Shown here: positions 7,800 to 14,108 of the stretch, piece by piece | Layout: each line of letters begins with the position of its first letter | Numbering within the stretch: position 1 is the first letter of the stretch | NCBI GenBank assembly: GCA_025936675.1 | Contig: JAICSX010000047.1 | Span: 1 to 14,108, forward strand | DNA from: Sphingomonas sp. | GTDB lineage: Bacteria > Pseudomonadota > Alphaproteobacteria > Sphingomonadales > Sphingomonadaceae | Reading direction: 5' to 3' | DNA length: 14,108 bases | Position numbers and translations under genes: made by a program | Notes under the pieces: model-generated | The model's database searches: none | What the model was told of the DNA's origin: nothing | What the model saw: only the letters and a program-made list of their open reading frames with translations

Positions 7800-10204
7800 C
7801 TCGCCAGCGCTCTGCGCACGGCTTTCTGAAGCGCCTCGGCTCGGAACGGCTTGGCGAGCAGCGGAGCATCCGGCGCAGTGCGTTTCACCGCTTCGGTCTC
7901 GCTGTAGCCCGAGACGAATAGGATCGGCTGGTCGGGTCTCTTGTCGAGGATCCGCCGCGCAACATCGGCTCCGGATAGCCCAGGCATGATGAAATCCAGA
8001 ACGACCAGGTCGGGTACCTCCTGATCCATCGACGCGAGGCCGTCGCGGCCGTTGCTCGCTTCGCGAACCCGATACCCCTGTTCCTCCAGGGTTGCGACCA
8101 CGAAGCCGCGCACATCGGGGTCATCGTCGATAACCAGCACCGAGAGTGGCGCCATCGGAACGCTCGCGCTGACCGGCTCGTCGGCGACGACCGCGGCTTC
8201 TCCGACAGCTTCCTCGGCCTTGCGGAACAGAAGCTTGACCGCCGTGCCCTTGCCGGGCGTGCTTTCCACCCGTGCCGTACCGCCTGACTGACGGGCCATA
8301 CCGTAGACCATGCTGAGACCGAGCCCGGTACCCTTCCCGACCTCTTTGGTGGTGAAGAATGGCTCGAACGCGCGCTCCGCTACCTCCGGCGGCATTCCGG
8401 TGCCGGTGTCGCTGATCGTCAGCTCAATATAGTCGCCGTCCTCCAGGTCGGCTTCGCCGCGCACTTTCACGCGCTTGCTTGCAAAGCTCAGAACGCCGCC
8501 GTTCGGCATCGCGTCGCGCGCGTTGATCGCGAGGTTCAGGATCGCGACCTCGAGCTGCGTCGGATCGGCCATCACCGGCATCAGCGCTTCGTCGAGATCG
8601 AATTGCTTGGTGATGCCGGGGCCAAGCACGTTGCGGAGCAACGGCCGCATGTTCTGGATCAACGGCGCGACATAGGTCGGCCGCACTTCGAGGCGCTGGA
8701 CGCGGCTGAATGCAAGCAGCTGACCGGTTAGCCGCGCGCCGCGTTCGGCCGCGGCGAGGGCATTTTCTGCATATCGCTTAAGCTTTGAATCCTCCGCTCG
8801 TTTGGCAATGATGTCGAGGCCGCCGACAACCACCGTCAGAAGATTGTTGAAGTCGTGGGCGATGCCGCCGGTCAGCTGACCCAGCGCCTCCATCTTCTGG
8901 CTCTGACGGAGCTGCTCCTGCGCGGCCTTGAGGTCGGTGATGTCGCGGGCTTCGAACAGTAGATAGAGGACGTTGCCGTCGGGCCCACGCACGGGTTGCA
9001 CGGAAACGTCGAGATAGGCGGTGGGGCTGCCGTCGCGCTCCATCTTCACTTCGGTCGTAAAGACCTTGCCTTTGGAGGCGGCGCTGATCGCCTTCTTCAT
9101 CAACGCCGCGTGCTGCGGATAGTGACGCATCGTCGGAGCGTCCCACAGCTTCGCGCCAAGCGCCTCCGACGGATTCTCGTGCCGCCACGCCTCCCGGCGG
9201 TTGTTGACGGCGAGCACCGTTCCGTCGGGCTTCAACAGCACCATGACCTCGAGCGCGGCCTCGAAGACTGCCCGGAACTGAGCTTCGGACGCGGCAAGCT
9301 GTGCCGTCTGTTCCTCGACCTGGCGGCGAAGCTCGAGCTCGGCCTCCTTGGCGACGGTGATGTCGGTGCCGACGCCGATGAATCCGATCAGCTCCCGGTC
9401 GGGCCCGAAGCGCGGCTGCGACACGGTCCTCAGCCAGCGATATTCGCCGTCATACCGGCGATAGCGGCCTTCGAGTGTGAAGGGCTGCATCGATGCCTCG
9501 CCGGCGATGCTCTCGGCGACGATCCGATCGACGTCGTCGGGATGGATCCGCTCGCGCCAGTCGAGCTTGCGCGCTTCCTCATGATCGCAGCCGGGACCGC
9601 AGGCGAACTCGGCATAGGCTTCGTTGACGAAGTCGCGCATCCGATCGAGCCTCGTGACCCACATCAATGCCGGGGCCGAATTGGCAATGCGGCGGAACCG
9701 CGCTTCGCTCTCCTTCAGCGCCCGCTCGGCGACGCGCTGCTCGGTGACGTCCTGGACGACGACGACGAAGCCGATCACTTCGCCGCCGGGCCGGACCCAG
9801 GGGACATATTCGCTCTGGGCGACGACCGGGCCGCGGGTCGGGTGGTTGAAGTCAGCGACGAAGAACTGCCGCTCTCCGGCAAGCGCCGCCTCGACCATCG
9901 GCTTCCTGTGGGAGAAGGCGTCGGGCCCGAGAATCTCCTCCATCGTCTTGCCGAGCAGCTCCGAGCGGGGCTTGTCGAGCCATTCGGCGAAGAGCTTGTT
10001 GATGAACTGGAGGTGGAGCGAGCGATCGAAATAGCCGGTCATCACCGGCAGCAGGTCGGCAAGGGCGAGCAGCCCCGGCCCGGAGAACATCTCGGACGGG
10101 AGGTTGCCGGGCAGCGGCTGGTGGAGGACGTCCTCCGGAGTCAGCTCGAGCGTCGGCTGCGCCGTCGAGGGCTTCCCCTTCTTCATGCGGCCGCCAGCCC
10201 GCAT
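7796..10204 (-). CDS. Soluble hybrid sensor histidine kinase with three PAS domains and a C-terminal receiver
   Basis: A cytosolic two-component hybrid kinase of about 802 residues. In order it has: a PAS domain (about 48-157, ending VVVQDVTEQR), a second PAS with PAC (about 167-287, WRERIHPDDVDRI and GFIGVGTDIT), and a short coiled linker. A third PAS (about 307-427) precedes HisKA with phospho-His450 in GGIAHDFNNLL. Next is HATPase_c with the N-box LNLAINARDAM (N557, N561), DTGTGM (599-604) and GKGTGLGLS (624-632). A receiver follows with the acidic DDD at 693-695, phospho-acceptor Asp737 in VVLDFIMPG and conserved Lys785. There are no transmembrane segments, so it senses an internal signal; PAS1 and PAS2 show no residue that fixes a cofactor. 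The ATG at 10204 is chosen (GGAG 10 bases upstream); alternatives are TTG 10213 and ATG 10186. No separate response regulator lies beside it. Confidence 0.93.
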   Translation of the reverse strand: MRAGGRMKKGKPSTAQPTLELTPEDVLHQPLPGNLPSEMFSGPGLLALADLLPVMTGYFDRSLHLQFINKLFAEWLDKPRSELLGKTMEEILGPDAFSHRKPMVEAALAGERQFFVADFNHPTRGPVVAQSEYVPWVRPGGEVIGFVVVVQDVTEQRVAERALKESEARFRRIANSAPALMWVTRLDRMRDFVNEAYAEFACGPGCDHEEARKLDWRERIHPDDVDRIVAESIAGEASMQPFTLEGRYRRYDGEYRWLRTVSQPRFGPDRELIGFIGVGTDITVAKEAELELRRQVEEQTAQLAASEAQFRAVFEAALEVMVLLKPDGTVLAVNNRREAWRHENPSEALGAKLWDAPTMRHYPQHAALMKKAISAASKGKVFTTEVKMERDGSPTAYLDVSVQPVRGPDGNVLYLLFEARDITDLKAAQEQLRQSQKMEALGQLTGGIAHDFNNLLTVVVGGLDIIAKRAEDSKLKRYAENALAAAERGARLTGQLLAFSRVQRLEVRPTYVAPLIQNMRPLLRNVLGPGITKQFDLDEALMPVMADPTQLEVAILNLAINARDAMPNGGVLSFASKRVKVRGEADLEDGDYIELTISDTGTGMPPEVAERAFEPFFTTKEVGKGTGLGLSMVYGMARQSGGTARVESTPGKGTAVKLLFRKAEEAVGEAAVVADEPVSASVPMAPLSVLVIDDDPDVRGFVVATLEEQGYRVREASNGRDGLASMDQEVPDLVVLDFIMPGLSGADVARRILDKRPDQPILFVSGYSETEAVKRTAPDAPLLAKPFRAEALQKAVRRALAS

Positions 10205-10338
10205 TCCAGGCAAGCTCCGCGTCGCGACCCCCCATGCGCCATCATGCCAGAATTACGCGCCTTTCCCCCAGAGTCGATTCACCTAGATGAACCGCTCACC
10301 CGGTTTGCGGGGAATTTACTCGCGAAGGGTACGGTTGT

Positions 10339-10360
10339 TCCGCCGATGACAAACGGCGGA
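10339..10360 (-). terminator. Possible weak terminator hairpin downstream of the CsgG-like gene
   Basis: TCCGCCG (10339-10345) and CGGCGGA (10354-10360) form a perfect 7-base, all but one GC, stem with an 8-base loop. It is located 75 bases past the CsgG-like stop on the minus strand and upstream of the histidine kinase. There is no U-tract on either strand, so it is at best an atypical terminator or a leader structure of the kinase mRNA. The remainder of 10205-10434 shows no convincing promoter or gene. Confidence 0.3.
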
Positions 10361-10434
10361 GTCGCTTGGGTGGCTCGCCCATCCAGGCCAGCCGAAGCTC
10401 GCGACCCCGCCGCTCGCGTAAAACTTTCGGACGC

Positions 10435-11202
10435 CTAGTGCTGGTTGGCCGGAGCGACCGCGGAATATCCGCCGAGCTGGGTCACCATCTTCTTGTAGGC
10501 GTCGAGATAGGCGAGGACGATCACCTGCCCGATCTCGGTATTCTGGTAACCGCTAGCGCCCGCCGCGGCGAAGCCGCCCCACCAGGACGCATAGCCGCCG
10601 CCCGCGCCCCAGCTGATGTCGGTCTTGCGGGCATAGCCCTCGGTCAAGGCCTCTTCCTCGGTGGTCCGGGCGTTGACGAGGTCGAGCGTGACGTTGGCCT
10701 CGCCCTTCTTGACGTTGATGCTGCCAGCAAGAGCCCCGACCGCTCCGCCCCAGCCGCCGAAGTGGCCGAGGAAGCCGCCGATGCCGGCCGCCGCGCCGCC
10801 GCCGCCACTATTCTTGTTGGTCGAGACGATGTCGGGCTGGAGGAAATAGTCGGCGGCCTTGACCTGCCCGGCGCCCATCCGGCTCCCGCGCTGGAGCTCA
10901 CCGCTGTCGGCCAGCGCCCGCTCCATCGAACGGCTCTGCATCGCCCGGTCGCGGTTGACGAGGGTGAAGCAGCCCGACTGCTGGACGAAGATCTTGATGA
11001 TCGCCTCGGGGCTGCCGAGGTTCAGCTCGCGCCACCATTCCTTGTCGGGCGGGACGATCGCCAGCGTTCCGATGCGGTGCGAGCAGACCGGGATCTCCTG
11101 CTCCCCGCGGGCCTGGTCCTTGTGGCCCGAGCTCGGGTCGGCGAACGACGGAGTGGAAACGAGAGCGAGCGCGGCGCCCGCCAGAAGCGCATACTTGGTC
11201 AT
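10435..11202 (-). CDS. Secreted CsgG/HfaB-like protein
   Basis: A 255-residue exported protein with a standard Sec signal peptide (MTKYALLAGAALALVSTPSFA, cut before Asp22). The body resembles the CsgG/HfaB family, periplasmic/outer-membrane proteins that form secretion pores for curli or help anchor adhesins. Seen here are the nucleotide-binding-fold-like core (SGCFTLVNRDRAMQ, 76-89) and GELQRGSRMGAGQVKAADYF (101-120). A glycine-rich stretch (133-160) follows, then VTLDLVNARTTEEEALTEGY (171-190), equivalent to the family's 'variable defined by arguments' strand. Unlike E. coli CsgG it has no lipobox cysteine after the signal. Instead it has two cysteines at 40 and 78 that could form a disulfide. 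No curli subunit or HfaA/HfaD gene is nearby. The ATG at 11202 is preceded by AGGGGG about 10 bases upstream. Fold assignment is moderately confident, function unknown. Confidence 0.75.
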   Translation of the reverse strand: MTKYALLAGAALALVSTPSFADPSSGHKDQARGEQEIPVCSHRIGTLAIVPPDKEWWRELNLGSPEAIIKIFVQQSGCFTLVNRDRAMQSRSMERALADSGELQRGSRMGAGQVKAADYFLQPDIVSTNKNSGGGGAAAGIGGFLGHFGGWGGAVGALAGSINVKKGEANVTLDLVNARTTEEEALTEGYARKTDISWGAGGGYASWWGGFAAAGASGYQNTEIGQVIVLAYLDAYKKMVTQLGGYSAVAPANQH

Positions 11203-11380
11203 TGAATTTAGCCCCCTTTGCCTAGGCCCCTGCCTGAAAGGAGCGCCCGGTTTATCAAAGATTTAACCGAGTCGGAAGGCGGACTTTTTGCAGTCAACGC
11301 ACGCGAATTCAGCGCATTTCGTGGCTGTTTTCGCCCCAAATGCCCGCGCACCGCCGGCCCCGCGCAGAGGGGAGCAGGCC

Positions 11381-11428
11381 TTAAGTTCATTAAGTTCACG
11401 GAGAGCAGCGCTTTTGCAGTGAACTTAA
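11381..11428. repeat. TTAAGTTCA repeat cluster (two direct, one inverted copy)
   Basis: TTAAGTTCA occurs at 11381-11389 and again immediately at 11390-11398. An inverted copy, TGAACTTAA, lies at 11420-11428. The second and third copies form a perfect 10-base inverted repeat (TTAAGTTCAC / GTGAACTTAA) around a 19-base loop. It could be a binding site for a dimeric regulator, an iteron-like set or a transcript hairpin; no T-tract follows to make it a terminator. Confidence 0.7.
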
Positions 11429-11562
11429 GCGGGCGAACGTTCGCGGTGTAGGCGCGGCTTCGGGAAGATTCGCGAAGTCGTGAAAACGGAGCTTGCGGCG
11501 AGGCCATGCGGCCGAGCCAAGCACGCCAAATCCAAATAGGAAAGCGGACAAATGCCGCCGAG

Positions 11563-11600
11563 CGTAAGGGAGGAATTGCGTCAGCAATCGTGAGCTTACG
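11563..11600. repeat. Two-tier hairpin in the spacer
   Basis: Outer arms CGTAAG (11563-11568) and CTTACG (11595-11600) are perfectly complementary. Exactly centred inside them is ATTGC-GTCA-GCAAT (11575-11588). The two stems are separated by symmetric 6-base unpaired stretches. A second, simple hairpin, GCCATGC-GGGG-GCATGGC, follows at 11619-11636. Neither is followed by a T-run. Function unknown. Confidence 0.5.
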
Positions 11601-11729
11601 TCGAAGCCGAAGCGCGCAGCCATGCGGGGGCATGGCGAGCACTGGAGGCATGTCCCGGCCGGCGCGCGAGCAAGCGGATTAGCCGCGAGCGAGACGCGAC
11701 CGACGTCATGTCGGATTTACTCCGCGTGC

Positions 11730-14108
11730 TCAGCGATCAAGCGCGAGGCGGTGGCTCATCACTTCGATCCAATTCGCTCTCACCTTGGGCTTCTGCTTCG
11801 TGATGTGTTCAATCCATTCCTGAATGAGCTTCTTCGATCCTCTGTCGAACCGACTAGTAGCTTTTTGTAGAAGCGGCATTTGGCTTTCCAGCCAATCTCG
11901 GCCTTCCGAAATTTGCGAGAAGCCGCCAACAAGTGTCACGAATCCATCGACGCTCAGATGACCGATCGTAGCTGCTGTTTGCCCCTTCAGTATTTTCGCC
12001 AGTGCCAAAGCTCCTCGAGTATTTTTCTGGCTGTGCAAGATGATCTGATCGACCACTTTGCGTTGTGCGTGAACGTTGAAATGAGACACCAATCTTCGCA
12101 GCTTAGCACGCTCAGAAATAGTTAGAGTCGCAGATCGCTCATCGATGATTTGGACAGCTGCTGTTACAGCGTGTGAACATATTGAAAGCTTGAAATCACT
12201 CGGACATTTCTGCAGCAATTCCAAAACCCAATCGCCGCTTCCGGTCAGATAGGATTTCCAGCTATCGGCGGTGAGAGCCTCAATCGTTTTTTTGCAGTGT
12301 GTTTCGGCGTCGGGCACGCCCATTCGTACCAACGGCGTAAGGAAATCCACGAGCATGCTCGACGGACTGAGCTTTCCAGTTCTCTCAATGCGCTCAGGAT
12401 CTTCGCCGATCTTTTTGGCCAAGGCGTGCCGGTCAGCCTTGCTCAGCGGCTTGAAGTAGAATTCCAAATTACTGGATATTTGATCTAGCTCACCTTTTGC
12501 CATTTCTCTTTCGCGCACCACATACTGGAGAGCTTGCTCCATAAATTTGGGAGAGTGGCCATCGGCCTGGGCGTTCCAAATCGATTCGAGTGGGTTCGGG
12601 TCGAATTGGTCGAGTGCAGCTCCCATCGACTCTAAGCGCTTCGGATCGCCGAACGACCCTCCATCCGCGTCAAAGGTTTTACCTCGGGCGATCGCAAGAG
12701 CGGCTAGGACGCCAACCAATTCGGGCTCGTTGCCGCTTATTGCTTCGTTCAGGCGAGCTTGCAGGTGACCTGCCTCAATCGTTTCGTCGACCGCCTCCTC
12801 CGACTGCTTCGTGATCAAAGCCATTATTCCTAAGTTCTCTGCTGCGTGCGAGACCAGCGCTGCCTCAGAACTAGTGGTCATTAACGCGAGCGACGCCGTC
12901 CGAATGGTGGAGAGAGCGATTGTATTCTCGGACGGGAATGCCGTCGGATAGCGGGACCGGAACGCCAGCACTTCAGGAACCACAAATGCATGATCTTCGT
13001 CATCGACGAACTTCGCGAGTTCTGGTGCCAACTTCGAAAAGGGAACCTCTGTTTCTGCAAACCCCTCCAGCGACCTGTTTCCGTTTATCCAGTATATGGA
13101 GTTGATTACTGCCCCAATTTCTCCACTGAGCTGAATTTTGGGTACTTGTACTTTCGGCCGAAGTTTCAGCAATTGATGGTAAATCTGCCCGATAACATTG
13201 AAGTCGTCTTCATCGTCCGCTGAACTCGCGAGACTCGATAGCCAGCGAATTACGGCGGGAATTAGCTTTCCGATTTGTCGCCGCGAAAGGTTGAATGCCA
13301 GGGACTTGAGCTTCTCGTCCAGCTCATTCAACTTAGGAGCGGGAACGCTTTCGATTATTTTGTCGAGAACATAATCTCTTGACCGTCGAACAGCTTCAAT
13401 ATCGCTTTGGATGGAGTGCAAGAGCGCAGCTACCTTGAAAGCAAATGTTTGCGAGTCTGAAGAAGCGCTATCGTATGGATAGCCTCGAAGCGTGTCATCG
13501 AATACCTTGAACGCTCCCGGATACTTCATCAATGATTTGAATTTTGTGGTGTCGGCGTCTTCAATCGAGCGCCGCAAGGGACCTTCTAGCAAGACTTGGC
13601 GAGACTTCGCTTCTGGAACGCCGAAGTACAAAGCTGCAATCATATCCCGCCAGTCGGGAAAGTCTGCGTCAAAAAACTTCAGATCTTCACGCTGGGTAAA
13701 TTGAAGTACAGAATCTTCAAGGGTCTCTAAGTTGGCAACAAAAAGTGAGACAATTGCCAGTGGGAAGTTGTCCTGCTGTCTGGCAAGCCACGTAGCGGCG
13801 ACGGAGTTAACGAAACGATTAATGACGCGGGGAGTTGGAAAGTCGTTCGCTGTCCTGTGCTTAGAGTCGAAGACTTTTTCAACGAAGTACATAGTTCGGT
13901 CGTCGATGGCTCTGCGGCGGAAGACAGCTTCCATTTGTGACCGAAGGAATGCCTTCCAATCAGAGGGGAGACGTCCCGAGAGCAAATCAATGTCCGCTTG
14001 CCAATCCGTCGCTTCTATTAGACTCTCGTCGATTAGGAAGTTGAACAGACTCTCTAGAAAGGACCTTCGGATTGGCTCGCCCTGATGCTCCCAAGCATCG
14101 AACGTGAA
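11730..14108 (-). CDS. Large protein with KAP-like P-loop NTPase remnant at its visible N-terminus (start beyond window)
   Basis: The frame is open from the window edge to the stop at 11730, giving 792 visible residues; the TTG at 13985 is internal, because coding-like sequence continues upstream. Visible residues 1-20 (FTFDAWEHQGEPIRRSFLES) resemble the strand and helix that follow Walker A in KAP-type P-loop NTPases. PSDWKAFLRSQMEAVF (48-63) and FPTPRVINRFVNSVAATW (90-107) resemble the part after the ATPase core. The rest, about 110-792, is acidic to mixed, probably alpha-helical and without transmembrane segments or a nuclease, protease or other effector motif I recognise. Walker A would lie outside the window and no Walker B is evident inside it. 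G+C is near 50% against 60-68% to the left, with different codon choice, which suggests horizontal transfer. Large NTPases of this kind often act in phage defence (PifA is a KAP member); that role here is inference. Confidence 0.6.
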   Translation of the reverse strand, partial: FTFDAWEHQGEPIRRSFLESLFNFLIDESLIEATDWQADIDLLSGRLPSDWKAFLRSQMEAVFRRRAIDDRTMYFVEKVFDSKHRTANDFPTPRVINRFVNSVAATWLARQQDNFPLAIVSLFVANLETLEDSVLQFTQREDLKFFDADFPDWRDMIAALYFGVPEAKSRQVLLEGPLRRSIEDADTTKFKSLMKYPGAFKVFDDTLRGYPYDSASSDSQTFAFKVAALLHSIQSDIEAVRRSRDYVLDKIIESVPAPKLNELDEKLKSLAFNLSRRQIGKLIPAVIRWLSSLASSADDEDDFNVIGQIYHQLLKLRPKVQVPKIQLSGEIGAVINSIYWINGNRSLEGFAETEVPFSKLAPELAKFVDDEDHAFVVPEVLAFRSRYPTAFPSENTIALSTIRTASLALMTTSSEAALVSHAAENLGIMALITKQSEEAVDETIEAGHLQARLNEAISGNEPELVGVLAALAIARGKTFDADGGSFGDPKRLESMGAALDQFDPNPLESIWNAQADGHSPKFMEQALQYVVREREMAKGELDQISSNLEFYFKPLSKADRHALAKKIGEDPERIERTGKLSPSSMLVDFLTPLVRMGVPDAETHCKKTIEALTADSWKSYLTGSGDWVLELLQKCPSDFKLSICSHAVTAAVQIIDERSATLTISERAKLRRLVSHFNVHAQRKVVDQIILHSQKNTRGALALAKILKGQTAATIGHLSVDGFVTLVGGFSQISEGRDWLESQMPLLQKATSRFDRGSKKLIQEWIEHITKQKPKVRANWIEVMSHRLALDR

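Larger units (their letters stand above)
11203..11729. other. Gene-poor spacer between the core-like region and the low-GC gene
   Basis: About 530 bases without a convincing gene, tRNA or other recognised RNA. The left part (11203-11440) holds the leader of the CsgG-like gene, an imperfect direct repeat (TTTTGCAGTCAAC at 11286-11298 and TTTTGCAGTGAAC at 11412-11424), and the TTAAGTTCA cluster. The right part (11440-11729) is GC-rich and contains hairpins at 11563-11600, 11619-11636 and 11700-11714. Open frames here have no ribosome-binding sites and no recognisable protein. It probably contains the left border of the acquired segment, but no integrase, IS end or target duplication can be seen. 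Confidence 0.6.

Noticed and set aside
8996..10438. Long + strand open frame antisense to the histidine kinase, and its terminal 64-codon ATG frame at 10244-10438
   Set aside because: It is the GC-driven mirror of the kinase gene; no ribosome-binding site precedes the ATG at 10244 and the peptide resembles nothing known. The shared CTAG with the CsgG-like stop is probably chance.
11208..11651. Open frames on both strands in the spacer (minus 11208-11651, minus 11396-11623, plus 11218-11451)
   Set aside because: No Shine-Dalgarno, overlapping one another, biased composition and no recognisable domain; partly explained by the repeated blocks.
11440..11729. tRNA, tmRNA or RNase P RNA, or an attachment-site tRNA fragment
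   Set aside because: No T-loop GGTTCGAATCC-like motif, no cloverleaf, no tag-peptide segment and none of the conserved RNase P strings.

Overview
The window is about 14 kb of high-GC DNA (roughly 60-68% G+C) whose last 2.4 kb is close to 50% G+C. The proteins, the GC content and the dense packing with 4-base start/stop overlaps suggest an alphaproteobacterium, most likely a sphingomonad. That placement is inference from protein recall, because no rRNA or other marker gene is present.

Layout from left to right. (1) The 3' part of pyruvate kinase runs on + and ends tail-to-tail, overlapping by 15 bases, with the last gene of a four-gene minus-strand operon. In order of transcription (5092 down to 1031) that operon is a GT-B glycosyltransferase, UDP-galactopyranose mutase (glf), a histidine phosphatase and a stand-alone NAD(P)H-hydrate dehydratase (nnrD). 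Two of its three junctions are ATGA/GTGA overlaps. The first two genes fit galactofuranose synthesis and transfer into a surface glycan; the last two are housekeeping or unassigned. (2) A 252-base divergent spacer (5093-5344) holds a LacI-type palindrome and the leader of an acyl-CoA carboxylase beta chain (pccB-like). That gene starts at TTG behind a perfect Shine-Dalgarno (SD) sequence that a short hairpin can mask. It is followed, with a GTGA overlap, by a small VOC-family protein. A nested palindromic repeat then separates it from an OsmC-family peroxidase-like gene. (3) The OsmC gene meets, across one shared CTAG, a large soluble hybrid histidine kinase on the minus strand (three PAS domains, HisKA, HATPase, receiver). 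(4) Upstream of the kinase lies a secreted CsgG/HfaB-like protein, also on minus.

(5) From 11203 to 11729 there is no convincing gene. The stretch holds a TTAAGTTCA repeat cluster and several hairpins. (6) From 11730 to the right edge one long minus-strand reading frame stays open and loses its N-terminus to the window edge. Its composition is unlike the rest. The visible N-terminal residues look like the part of a KAP-type/P-loop NTPase that follows Walker A, and the remainder is a long, unrecognised, probably alpha-helical region. I judge it a horizontally acquired gene and a candidate for a defence-type NTPase. It is the most interesting item in the window, but its nucleotide-binding loop lies outside it.
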